From NCBI GenBank assembly GCA_024639085.1, contig JAHEJB010000006.1, forward strand, positions 1 to 44,891: a stretch of DNA of 44,891 nt, in the 5' to 3' direction. Below, in pieces: positions 26,856 to 34,608 of the stretch (its first letter is position 1; the number at the start of each line of letters is the position of its first letter). The notes below the pieces were generated by a model, which did not search any database, was not told the DNA's origin, and saw only the letters and a list, made by a program, of their open reading frames with translations. The position numbers and the translations under genes were made by a program. The stretch comes from Rubricoccaceae bacterium (GTDB taxonomy: Bacteria > Bacteroidota > Rhodothermia > Rhodothermales > Rubricoccaceae).

Positions 26856-26954
26856 GTGGTTCTCCGCTGCGTAGCTACCAGGATAGTTAATGTTCGACTT
26901 AGTTTATCGAACGAGGTCAGCATCGCATCACGCCGCCCAAACCAATCCGCCGCC

Positions 26955-27584
26955 ATGAACCACTTTGTCACCCTCTCGCTTTTCCTCGCCATCCTCTTTG
27001 TCTCAGGCTGCGCATCGAACCGAGGAGTCGTTGAACAACAAGGTGAATTCGATCGACTTCGGACGGAAAACGAATCACTTCGTAGCGACTTGAACGCGGC
27101 CTACGAACTATTGGAACGAACAAGGGCTGAATACCAGGCAAGCCAGGCTCGCGTGGCCGAATTGGAGCGTGCCCTCAGCGTCCAGAGCGAAGGCTCTGGC
27201 GAACGTGGTCAAACCGTTGCGGTACTTCCGACAGACATTTTCTTCGAAAGTGGAAGCGCGCGGCTTACCCCGGCTGGCATCTCCGGGCTGGTTGAAGTTG
27301 CGGCTCGGATACATTCCGAGTTCCCCGGAAAAGCGATCCGTATTGAAGGATCAACAGACAGCAACCCAATAGGCGCAAATCTGCAGATCCAGTACCCGAG
27401 CAATTGGGAGTTGTCTGCGGCGAGGGCGTCAATGGTAGCACGGCATTTGCAGTGGACGCATGAACTCAACGGTTCAAAAATGGAAGTTGTTGGGTTGGCA
27501 CAGTACCATCCCGTCGCCACGAACGACACTGCGGAGGGTCGCGAGCAAAACCGCCGCGTGCGCATTGCGGTAATGGCTGATTAG
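26955..27584 (+). CDS. OmpA-family lipoprotein
   Basis: A 209-residue envelope protein. The ATG at 26955 begins a lipoprotein signal, MNHFVTLSLFLAILFVSGCAS, with the lipidated Cys at about 20; the longer open frame from 26856 is rejected because it would bury that signal. A coiled coil (about 28-82, DRLRTENESLRSDLNAAYEL) follows, then an OmpA/MotB-type peptidoglycan-binding domain (about 88-209) with FFESGSARLTPAG and the closing REQNRRVRI. The usual Asp of the GHTD segment is kept in a variant form, EGSTDSNP. The likely role is tethering the outer membrane to peptidoglycan. The GGQ protein gene follows after 2 bases. Confidence 0.88.
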   Translation: MNHFVTLSLFLAILFVSGCASNRGVVEQQGEFDRLRTENESLRSDLNAAYELLERTRAEYQASQARVAELERALSVQSEGSGERGQTVAVLPTDIFFESGSARLTPAGISGLVEVAARIHSEFPGKAIRIEGSTDSNPIGANLQIQYPSNWELSAARASMVARHLQWTHELNGSKMEVVGLAQYHPVATNDTAEGREQNRRVRIAVMAD

Positions 27585-27586
27585 TC

Positions 27587-27940
27587 GTGCCTCGAATTCG
27601 GATCCCAAAAGACGATGATGCTCTCTTGGCGGAATGTGACGTAGAGACATTTCGATCGGGCGGACCAGGAGGGCAACACGCCAACAAAGTTGAGAGCGGC
27701 GTTCGACTCACACACGTTTCGTCTCGGATCGTCGTAACCAGTCGTGCTTCGCGGAGCCAGCACCGGAACAAGCAATTGGCACTCGAAGAACTCCGCAAGC
27801 GGCTGGAGGCCCTAAATAAACCGAGAAAAAAGAGGATTGCGACAAAGCCCTCCGCGGCTTCCAAGCGAAAACGTCTGGATTCCAAGCGGCATAGAAGCAA
27901 GAAGAAAGCGCAACGCGGTCGACCGGATCTGGACGAATAA
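27587..27940 (+). CDS. Stand-alone GGQ release-factor-like protein (ArfB/RF-H type)
   Basis: A 117-residue protein with the peptidyl-tRNA hydrolysis domain of class I release factors, without codon-recognition domains. The GGQ loop is in RSGGPGGQHANKVESGV (about residues 23-39). The C-terminal third is very basic (KKRIATKPSAASKRKR and onwards), as in ArfB (YaeJ), where a basic tail enters the empty mRNA channel of stalled ribosomes. The HxNKxxSGVRLTH wording is closer to RF-H and RF2 than to ArfB. A rescue role is therefore likely, but which of the two mechanisms applies is open. The start is GTG at 27587, two bases after the OmpA stop. Confidence 0.83.
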   Translation: MPRIRIPKDDDALLAECDVETFRSGGPGGQHANKVESGVRLTHVSSRIVVTSRASRSQHRNKQLALEELRKRLEALNKPRKKRIATKPSAASKRKRLDSKRHRSKKKAQRGRPDLDE

Positions 27941-27957
27941 TCAGGCGTGGTAGGTTA

Positions 27958-28449
27958 CTAGAAGACCCCTAGAAGCTCAACGCCAAAAAAAAGCGTTGCG
28001 CATGAAGGCACAAACTGCTCCCCGGTGGCTGTGCTAAAGCCCCCTTCCGGTCCGTACGCCATATGAGGCGGTACAACGATACGTCGCGTGCCGCCGACCC
28101 TCATGCCAGCAATTCCTTCACTGAAGCCCAGTATGACTTCCGCTAGGTTCGATTGGGTACCCGGATGTTGGTCAAAAACGGAGCCGTCTTCCAGCTTGCC
28201 GATATAAGCGATCTGAACGACGCTGGACGTACTTGCCGCAGTACCATCTCCCAATTCTACGTCGACGACTTCAAGCTCACCTTCGTCGCACACGACAGGA
28301 GCGAGTGACTCAAGCACATCCGGCGACACCCGCGGCTGCTCCGCGCCTGCGATCTCAGCGGGCGAGACCGGCGCAACCCGTTCCGTTTCTTCAGACGCGC
28401 ATGCCGCTAAGAGTAATAATGCGAGTACTGGAAGAGGAAGCCGTTTCAT
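27958..28449 (-). CDS. FKBP-type peptidyl-prolyl isomerase lipoprotein 1
   Basis: A 163-residue lipoprotein. The ATG at 28449 begins MKRLPLPVLALLLLAACAS (lipobox LAAC), so the longer open frame to 28518 is not used. The FKBP fold covers about residues 55-163 with VQIAYIGKLEDGSVFDQ, the GFSEGIAGMRVGGTRRIVVP segment and MAYGPEGG. It would catalyse proline isomerisation of exported proteins. It contains an extra Cys pair (CDEGE and PSCATLFF) also found in its neighbour. It is convergent with the GGQ gene at 17 bases and lies 99 bases downstream of the second FKBP gene, on the same strand. Confidence 0.88.
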   Translation of the reverse strand: MKRLPLPVLALLLLAACASEETERVAPVSPAEIAGAEQPRVSPDVLESLAPVVCDEGELEVVDVELGDGTAASTSSVVQIAYIGKLEDGSVFDQHPGTQSNLAEVILGFSEGIAGMRVGGTRRIVVPPHMAYGPEGGFSTATGEQFVPSCATLFFGVELLGVF

Positions 28450-28548
28450 TGTCAGATTGAGCCCCGTCGCTTGTTTGACAGGCATTGAGCGTCGTGTCGT
28501 GACATCACGATTGGGCAACTAGGCGCCGTGGGCCTACAGAACAATTAG

Positions 28549-28995
28549 CTATCTCTGTATCTCGAGAAGTTCGATTTCGAACGTGAGCGTCGCACAGGAA
28601 GGAATCATGGGGCTTGGAGGATTGGGGCCATAAGCCAGGTTCGGTGGGATCGTTAGTGTTCGCTGTCCGCCAACTTTCATTCCGGCAATACCATCACGGA
28701 AGCCGTCAACAACTTCATCTAACCTGAAAAGAACGCCATCAAAATCATTGAATACAGTGCCGTCGTCAAGCTTGCCGATATAATCGACAATCACGGCGTC
28801 GTTTATTGTGGCTTCCTGTCCCTCTCCAAGCCGCTCTTCAACAATGATGAGCTCGTTGTTGTCGTCGCAGCCCGCGGCGTCCACCTGGGGCACCTGCTCC
28901 TCTGCAGCGGATTGCTCTTCAGCAATGTCAGCCTCTTCGCCACCACAGCCAGTAAAAAGAAAAAGTGTGAGGGCGAAAAGAAGTGAAATGCGCAT
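28549..28995 (-). CDS. FKBP-type peptidyl-prolyl isomerase lipoprotein 2
   Basis: A 148-residue lipoprotein, MRISLLFALTLFLFTGCGG with the lipidated Cys at 17. An acidic linker (EEADIAEEQSAAEEQ) leads to an FKBP domain (about 45-148) with VIVDYIGKLDDGTVFNDF, GFRDGIAGMKVGGQRTLTIPP and LAYGPNPPSPMIPSC. It is a clear paralogue of the protein at 27958, including the Cys pair near the start of the domain (CDDNNE) and before the last strand (PSCATLTF), which could form a disulphide. The tandem arrangement suggests a recent duplication with diverged linkers. A TATCTTCG site (one mismatch to TAnnTTTG) lies upstream on the same strand. Confidence 0.88.
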   Translation of the reverse strand: MRISLLFALTLFLFTGCGGEEADIAEEQSAAEEQVPQVDAAGCDDNNELIIVEERLGEGQEATINDAVIVDYIGKLDDGTVFNDFDGVLFRLDEVVDGFRDGIAGMKVGGQRTLTIPPNLAYGPNPPSPMIPSCATLTFEIELLEIQR

Positions 28996-29037
28996 GATCA
29001 GATGTGGTTGATTGAAAAGGAGCGCGAAGATACGTGC

Positions 29038-29745
29038 TTAGGAATTCGCCGACTCTACAGGAGCCAGACCGAGTGCCTCAGGGTCAATGGCGGCCATATG
29101 ACGCCGCAAGCTTTCGTAGCCAAGTTCAACTTTTGCCTTCTTCCACGACATCCAGGTCACTGCCTTGATGCCCTCCGATGCTTGTGGCGTGAACTTTTTC
29201 TGCGTCGTTTCCATGGCGTACCAGTGCGTCGTTTTGACCGCGAACCGCCTTTTGCGGGGCAATACAAACCCATGAAGAGAAACGCCAAGTGGCTGAAGCA
29301 ACTTCAGCGATTTCTTCTTGATCCCGATCTCCTCACTCACCTCCCGAATCGCGCATTCTTCTAGCGTCTCGCCAGATTCCAGTTTGCCTTTCGGCAAATC
29401 CCACATCCCCCGTCTAAATATTGCGAGTACTTTCAATTTGCCCTTTGCAGACCTCCTGAGCACGTATCCACCAGCCGCATCGATCGCCAATGGTTTGCGA
29501 TAGGGTTTTACGTTCAGGATGGCATGCGGCGCGATATGATGAGCCTTTGGCGGATGGATTTGTGCATAGCCAACCCGCGATGGGTCAAGGACAAGAACGC
29601 GGCCGCGGCGGCTGTTGGAAGATCCGCATGCTGCTTCAGCGGCCTCCAACGTCCGATGCATAACGAACGACTCGCCTTCTGTAGTCAGGCCTTCTTCTGC
29701 AATACTCTGGAGAGATTTTTCGAACGTGCAATAGAAGAGCAGCAC
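29038..29745 (-). CDS. Nudix hydrolase with N-terminal KptA-like region
   Basis: A 235-residue two-part protein. Residues about 85-220 are a Nudix hydrolase with a perfect Nudix box from Gly120 to Ile142 (GKLESGE, then REVSEEIGI), expected to split a nucleoside diphosphate linked to another group using Mg2+ or Mn2+. Residues 1-70 (FYCTFEKSLQSIAEEGL, FVMHRTLEAAEAA, RGRVLVLDPSRVG) resemble the ADP-ribosyl-transfer half of RNA 2'-phosphotransferase (KptA/Tpt1) in spacing and hydrophobic pattern; that similarity is from memory and unproven. The start is GTG at 29745. The neighbouring flavoprotein gene is divergent. Substrate unknown. Confidence 0.82.
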   Translation of the reverse strand: MLLFYCTFEKSLQSIAEEGLTTEGESFVMHRTLEAAEAACGSSNSRRGRVLVLDPSRVGYAQIHPPKAHHIAPHAILNVKPYRKPLAIDAAGGYVLRRSAKGKLKVLAIFRRGMWDLPKGKLESGETLEECAIREVSEEIGIKKKSLKLLQPLGVSLHGFVLPRKRRFAVKTTHWYAMETTQKKFTPQASEGIKAVTWMSWKKAKVELGYESLRRHMAAIDPEALGLAPVESANS

Positions 29746-29881
29746 AAGTTTGCGGGCGCGCCGTATTCAAGAGGTGGAAATCTAGCTACGCAGACCGTTC
29801 TGAAAACGTGATTCTTGCGTAGTCTGATTACTGGAAGTTCTCAAACCGTTGCCTCTAACACAAACACTCTCCCACTTTCGC

Positions 29882-31351
29882 ATGGCTTCATACGAATACG
29901 ACCTGATCGTCATCGGAGGAGGGGCTGGAGGCCTGACTGCGGCCGGCGTTGCGGCAAACGCTGGCGTCAGGACCATGCTGGTTGAACGCAACCAACTAGG
30001 CGGTGACTGCACATGGACCGGCTGCATACCGTCGAAGTCCATTCTCTACAGCGCAGAGGTCGCCCAAAACGTACGGACTTCCAATGCTGCCGGAGTCGTG
30101 GTGGACACATTCTCTGTCGATTTCCAGAGTGTAATGAACCGAATACGGCGCATCCGCGACCATGTGTACACAGATGCAGATGATCCCGCCATCTATGAGG
30201 GGTATGGAATTGAAGTGGTCGAGGGTACTGCTCAATTCATCGATCCACATTCCGTTGAGATTGAGTCAGGAGATGCAAGGCGTACCGTAACGAGCCGCAT
30301 GTTTGTCATTGCAACCGGAGCGAGCGCATCCGTTCCCCCTATTCCAGGATTGGATTCAACTGACTATCTGACTAACGAGACGCTGTTCGATTTGGAAGAA
30401 CAACCCGCACATCTGGCAATTATCGGCGGCGGACCAATCGGCATTGAAATGGCGCAGGCTTTTTCACGACTCGGATCGAAGGTCACCGTGATGGACATGG
30501 CAGATCGCATCCTTTCAAAAGACGATGCCGACCATGCCTCCATTCTGCAAGCCTGCCTAGAGGACGAAGGCATTACGTTTATCCTTGGCACGGGCATTAA
30601 TCGCGTTGAAAAAAACGAAGACGGAGTCGTTGTTTATTTGGAGTCTGGGAGCACAGTCGAAGCGACTTCTCTACTTGTTGCGACCGGGCGGAATGCCAAC
30701 GTCAACAGCCTTGGTTTGGAAGAGGCTGGCATCGAGTTCACGAAGCAGGGCATCTCGGTGAATGAAAAATGCCGGACGACACGGCGGCATATCTACGCTG
30801 TTGGGGATTGCACAGGCGAATACCAGCTGACTCACATGGGCGAGCACATGGCTAAGGTTGCTGTAACCAATGCCGTTCTAAAGATGCCGATGAAGATTAG
30901 CAGGAAGGATGTGCCATGGGTCACGTTCACGTCGCCTGAGATCGCTCAGCTTGGGAAAACAGAGCATCAATTACGTGAGGAGAAGTCGTCGTTTGAGGTT
31001 TATCGCTTCCCCTACACGAAAGTGGATCGGGCCATCACAGAGGAAAAGACAACAGGCCAGATCAAAGTCTTCGCTACGAAGTGGCGTGGAAAGATCCTAG
31101 GCGTGAGCATCATCGGCGAGCGTGCCGGCGAGCTCATCAGCCTGTATGCGGTGGCAATGCGAAACGGGTTATCGCTAAAAGCGCTGGCTGATACGATCCA
31201 TCCCTACCCGTCCTACGGCCTTGCCGCCCGCCGGGCCGCTGACCAGTGGTACGCCCGTTTGCAGTTCCCGTGGGCTATTCGGCTGCTCCAGCGAGTCTTT
31301 CGATATCGAGGGCAGGTACCACCAGAGGTTGATACGCAGCGGATTGTGTAA
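29882..31351 (+). CDS. MerA/Lpd-like FAD-dependent disulphide oxidoreductase
   Basis: A 489-residue class I pyridine nucleotide-disulphide oxidoreductase. The FAD-binding motif is IVIGGGAGGLTAAG (residues 9-22), the redox disulphide is Cys43/Cys48 in GGDCTWTGCIPSK, the NAD(P)-binding loop is IIGGGPIGIEMAQ and the second FAD motif is YAVGDCTG. The dimerisation domain ends HPYPSYGLAARRAAD. The His-Glu dyad of dihydrolipoamide dehydrogenase is not there and there is no C-terminal cysteine pair as in mercuric reductase, so neither name is safe. There is no N-terminal metal-binding domain. The ATG at 29882 is preferred over an upstream in-frame TTG at 29849. It stands alone, upstream of nadE. Confidence 0.87.
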   Translation: MASYEYDLIVIGGGAGGLTAAGVAANAGVRTMLVERNQLGGDCTWTGCIPSKSILYSAEVAQNVRTSNAAGVVVDTFSVDFQSVMNRIRRIRDHVYTDADDPAIYEGYGIEVVEGTAQFIDPHSVEIESGDARRTVTSRMFVIATGASASVPPIPGLDSTDYLTNETLFDLEEQPAHLAIIGGGPIGIEMAQAFSRLGSKVTVMDMADRILSKDDADHASILQACLEDEGITFILGTGINRVEKNEDGVVVYLESGSTVEATSLLVATGRNANVNSLGLEEAGIEFTKQGISVNEKCRTTRRHIYAVGDCTGEYQLTHMGEHMAKVAVTNAVLKMPMKISRKDVPWVTFTSPEIAQLGKTEHQLREEKSSFEVYRFPYTKVDRAITEEKTTGQIKVFATKWRGKILGVSIIGERAGELISLYAVAMRNGLSLKALADTIHPYPSYGLAARRAADQWYARLQFPWAIRLLQRVFRYRGQVPPEVDTQRIV

Positions 31352-31429
31352 TCACGCACGACACACATGGATCGGATTGCACCAAAGACGGTTCATGCGT
31401 TGTTTGCAGATGACTCCGTCCACTGACAT

Positions 31430-33133
31430 ATGCGCATCGCCCTCTGCCAGACCAACCCCATTGTCGGTGACCTCGCCGGAAACGCCCAGAAGATTCTCGC
31501 CTGGTCGCAAAGGGCTGTAGATGAACAAGCCGATCTGGCTGTCTTCCCCGAACTATGTGTCGTGGGCTATCCGCCACAGGATTTGATGGATCGCCCTTCG
31601 TTTATGGACGAGGTCAATGACGCAGTAGACTATGTGGCGCACCAACTGCCATCCGGATTAGCTGCTCTGATTGGCGCTCCGGTTCGGAACGATGATAAGA
31701 CAGGGAAACGTCTATTCAATGCGGCGCTCTTGATTGAAAATGGAGCAATTACCGGAACTGCATACAAGGCCCTGCTTCCCACTTACGATGTGTTCGATGA
31801 GTTTCGGCAGTTCGAACCTGGAGATGCGAGGCACGTGGTCCGGTTTCGGGGGCGCAAACTGGGGCTTCATGTGTGCGAAGACATGTGGAACAACAAGGAG
31901 ATCGCGCCTTTCCATCTCTACAATGCAAACCCGATTGATGAGCTAGCGGCAGTTGGCGCGGAGCTATTCGTAAACCTCTCGGCGTCGCCATTTGCCGTCG
32001 GCAAATCGGAAGAGCGCACACAACTCATTCAGGAGAGTTGTCGTGAGCATGGCCTACCCTTCGTGTACGTCAATCAGGTTGGTGCCAACACAGAACTCAT
32101 CTTCGACGGCGACTCCCGCGTTCATGCGGCAGATGGATCTATTCTCTGGCATGCAAAGTCCTTCGAGGAAGATTTCTTCGTGTGGGATACCGAAGAAACA
32201 CCCTCAACCTCGCTAACTCGGCACCTTTCCCAAGAAAGGCGTAATAGCGATGTCGCTCAAATTCACGACGCTCTTGTTCTCGGTATTAGTGACTATGTCG
32301 AGAAGACGGGCCCTAGCGTCTTCTCAAAAGCACTTGTTGGTCTGTCAGGCGGCATCGATTCGGCTGTAACGTGTGCGCTGGCCGTCGCGGCGCTTGGTCC
32401 AGATCGTGTTGTGGGCGTTACGATGCCATCGAAATATTCCTCGGGCGGAAGCGTGGATGATTCGCACGCGTTGGCGAAGAGCCTAGGCATCGAGTTCCAC
32501 AACGTGTCAATCAAGCCTGCAGTAGAGGCGTTCGGCGAGATGCTCGAACCTCTCTTTGTCGGCACGGACGAAGGCGTCGCAGAAGAAAACATCCAAGCCC
32601 GAGCGCGGGCGGTTACGCTGATGGCACTATCGAACAAGTTTGGCTACTTACTGCTATCGACAGGAAACAAAAGCGAGATGGCCGTTGGTTATGCAACACT
32701 GTATGGCGATATGTCGGGCGGACTTGCCGTGCTGGCCGACGTATTTAAAACGCAGGTCTACGAGCTTGCACATCACATCAACGAACGTGCTGGAAATGAA
32801 CTCATCCCGCAAAACACGATTGCGAAGCCCCCTAGTGCAGAATTGAAGCCCGGACAACTGGATCAGGATTCGCTGCCCCCTTACGATGTCCTCGACACCA
32901 TTCTTGATCATTACATTGAAGAATTGAACAGCGCGGAGGACATCGTCCGCGAAACCGGCTACGACGAAGCGCTCATCGCAAGAATCATCCGTATGGTGGA
33001 TCGCAACGAATACAAGCGACGGCAGGCTGCGCCGGGCTTGCGTGTCTCTGAGAAAGCATTCGGCGTTGGGCGTCGAGTGCCAATCGTGATGCGAAGGACA
33101 GCGATTGCAAAAGAGCCGTTGGATCGCCTTTAA
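31430..33133 (+). CDS. nadE: Glutamine-dependent NAD+ synthetase
   Basis: A 567-residue cytoplasmic enzyme making NAD+ from nicotinic acid adenine dinucleotide, ATP and glutamine. The N-terminal nitrilase-type glutaminase domain (1-265) has its triad at Glu41 (VFPELCV), Lys113 (AYKALLPTYDVFDE) and Cys149 (LHVCEDMW). The C-terminal synthetase domain (about 275-567) has the ATP pyrophosphatase loop LSGGIDSAVT and the STGNKSEMAVGY segment. Length and order are standard for the two-domain form. The ATG at 31430 gives the family's usual opening MRIALCQTNPIVGDLAGN. RuvA follows after 27 bases and may share the transcript. Confidence 0.96.
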   Translation: MRIALCQTNPIVGDLAGNAQKILAWSQRAVDEQADLAVFPELCVVGYPPQDLMDRPSFMDEVNDAVDYVAHQLPSGLAALIGAPVRNDDKTGKRLFNAALLIENGAITGTAYKALLPTYDVFDEFRQFEPGDARHVVRFRGRKLGLHVCEDMWNNKEIAPFHLYNANPIDELAAVGAELFVNLSASPFAVGKSEERTQLIQESCREHGLPFVYVNQVGANTELIFDGDSRVHAADGSILWHAKSFEEDFFVWDTEETPSTSLTRHLSQERRNSDVAQIHDALVLGISDYVEKTGPSVFSKALVGLSGGIDSAVTCALAVAALGPDRVVGVTMPSKYSSGGSVDDSHALAKSLGIEFHNVSIKPAVEAFGEMLEPLFVGTDEGVAEENIQARARAVTLMALSNKFGYLLLSTGNKSEMAVGYATLYGDMSGGLAVLADVFKTQVYELAHHINERAGNELIPQNTIAKPPSAELKPGQLDQDSLPPYDVLDTILDHYIEELNSAEDIVRETGYDEALIARIIRMVDRNEYKRRQAAPGLRVSEKAFGVGRRVPIVMRRTAIAKEPLDRL

Positions 33134-33160
33134 CTTCGGGGCTCACCTTCTCTGCATGTT

Positions 33161-33760
33161 GTGATCGCCTACGTCTCCGGCACGCTTACTGAAAAACGGC
33201 CAACCGAGGCCGTCATCGATGTTGGCGGATTGGGTTACCGGCTTCTCATCCCCACCTCGTCGTTCGACAAACTGCCACCGAAGGGTGAAACAGCACGGTT
33301 GTTCACCACCCTGATCGTCCGCGAAGACAGCCAGACTCTCTATGGATTCGCGACGGAGGCAGAGCGCACCATGTTCGAGACGATGATCGGCGTATCGGGA
33401 GTCGGTCCGAAACTGGGTCTTGCAGCCTTGAGCGGCATGAGCCCATCCGAGCTGCGCGATGTGGTTCTCGGAGAGGATGCCGGTATGCTGACGCGTATTC
33501 CCGGCGTCGGAAAGAAAACGGCGGAGCGGCTGATCGTTGAGTTGAGGGACAAGTTTTCGAAATTGGACAGACTTGGCTCGAATGGCTCGCATGAGGGCGA
33601 TAGCGAGACTGTGCAGGCTCGCTCGGATGCGCGTTCCGGACTTGAGGCTCTAGGTCTCAGCCGGGCGGAAGCCGAGAAACGCATTCGCATGGTTTTAAGG
33701 GACAACCCTGCCGTTTCATCGGCTGAGGATCTCATCCGGATGGCGTTACGTCCGGCCTAG
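33161..33760 (+). CDS. ruvA: Holliday junction branch-migration protein RuvA
   Basis: A 199-residue DNA-binding subunit that holds Holliday junctions and directs the RuvB motor. It has the N-terminal OB fold (MIAYVSGTLTEKRPTEAVIDVGGLGYRL), two helix-hairpin-helix motifs (GVSGVGPKLGLAALSG at about 77-92 and RIPGVGKKTAERLIVELRD at about 110-128), an acidic linker (about 135-150) and the three-helix RuvB-contacting domain (about 152-199). The start is GTG at 33161. RuvB and RuvC are not in the window, which is common outside enterics. Confidence 0.96.
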   Translation: MIAYVSGTLTEKRPTEAVIDVGGLGYRLLIPTSSFDKLPPKGETARLFTTLIVREDSQTLYGFATEAERTMFETMIGVSGVGPKLGLAALSGMSPSELRDVVLGEDAGMLTRIPGVGKKTAERLIVELRDKFSKLDRLGSNGSHEGDSETVQARSDARSGLEALGLSRAEAEKRIRMVLRDNPAVSSAEDLIRMALRPA

Positions 33761-33811
33761 GGCTTCACGGCGTCTCCGGAGGGAGATAACACTGCGGTAA
33801 TGCATACGCTC

Positions 33812-33819
33812 TACTTTTG
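33812..33819 (+). promoter_or_regulatory. Possible -7 element before the response regulator
   Basis: TACTTTTG matches TAnnTTTG exactly and lies 32 bases before the response regulator start, in the 90-base gap after ruvA. No TTG is found at the 21-base spacing, so support is partial. Confidence 0.35.
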
Positions 33820-33850
33820 AAGCGGTCAGTTTCCTACAATCACCCCTACT

Positions 33851-34561
33851 ATGACCGCCGTGGCACCCGGCCAAGCAACTACGGTTTTGCTCGTAGACGA
33901 TGAGCCAGACCTCGTAGAGCTTCTTAGCTATTCGCTTGAACGGGAAGATTTTCGGGTTGTGACGGCAAAAGATGGTGTCGAAGGCCTGCTGATGGCCCAG
34001 CAGGAGAAGCCTGACGTGATTGTGCTGGACATCATGATGCCCAATATGGATGGCATCGAACTATGCGAGCGACTTCGGGAAGATGCGCAACTCAGGCTGA
34101 CTCCTATCGTGATGCTCACGGCCAGAACGGGAGAACACGACGAAATAGAGGGCCTCGAAGCTGGCGCGGACGACTACCTGCCGAAACCAATTTCACCCAA
34201 GCTGTTTCTCAGTCGAATAAAGGCGATCGTGCGACGTAACCAACGAGCGGACGCTGTCTCATCGCCGAATCTCCGAGCCCACGACCTCCTCATTGATCGC
34301 GAACGTTACTTGGTACTAAGGGGGGATGAGACCTTCAGGATGCCTCGCAAAGAATTTCAGCTTCTCCACTACCTGGCCTCACATCCTGGCCGCGTATTCT
34401 CGCGGGAGGAATTGCTCGATGCCGTTTGGGGATCGGATGTGTACGTGGTCGACCGAACTGTTGATGTCCACGTCAGGAAGATCCGCGAGAAGCTCGGCAG
34501 CAATTACATCGAAACGGTGAAAGGCGTCGGCTATACGTTCTCGGAGGAACTGAAGGCCTAA
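33851..34561 (+). CDS. PhoB/OmpR-type response regulator
   Basis: A 236-residue DNA-binding response regulator. The receiver domain (about 10-128) has the acidic pair in LLVDDEPD, the phosphoacceptor Asp60 (VIVLDIMMPNMDG), Thr in VMLTART and Lys in DDYLPKP. A winged-helix effector domain follows (about 140-235), with FRMPRKEFQLLHYLASHPGRVFSREELL and the DVHVRKIREKLG recognition helix region and closing wing GVGYTFSE. The sensor kinase gene follows 47 bases downstream, so the two form a pair. PhoB is the nearest well-known relative, but no phosphate genes are close, so the stimulus is open. Confidence 0.93.
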   Translation: MTAVAPGQATTVLLVDDEPDLVELLSYSLEREDFRVVTAKDGVEGLLMAQQEKPDVIVLDIMMPNMDGIELCERLREDAQLRLTPIVMLTARTGEHDEIEGLEAGADDYLPKPISPKLFLSRIKAIVRRNQRADAVSSPNLRAHDLLIDRERYLVLRGDETFRMPRKEFQLLHYLASHPGRVFSREELLDAVWGSDVYVVDRTVDVHVRKIREKLGSNYIETVKGVGYTFSEELKA

Positions 34562-34608
34562 CAGGCTTCGGCATCATCGTAGCTTGAGACCTGATCACTC
34601 AGGCGCAT

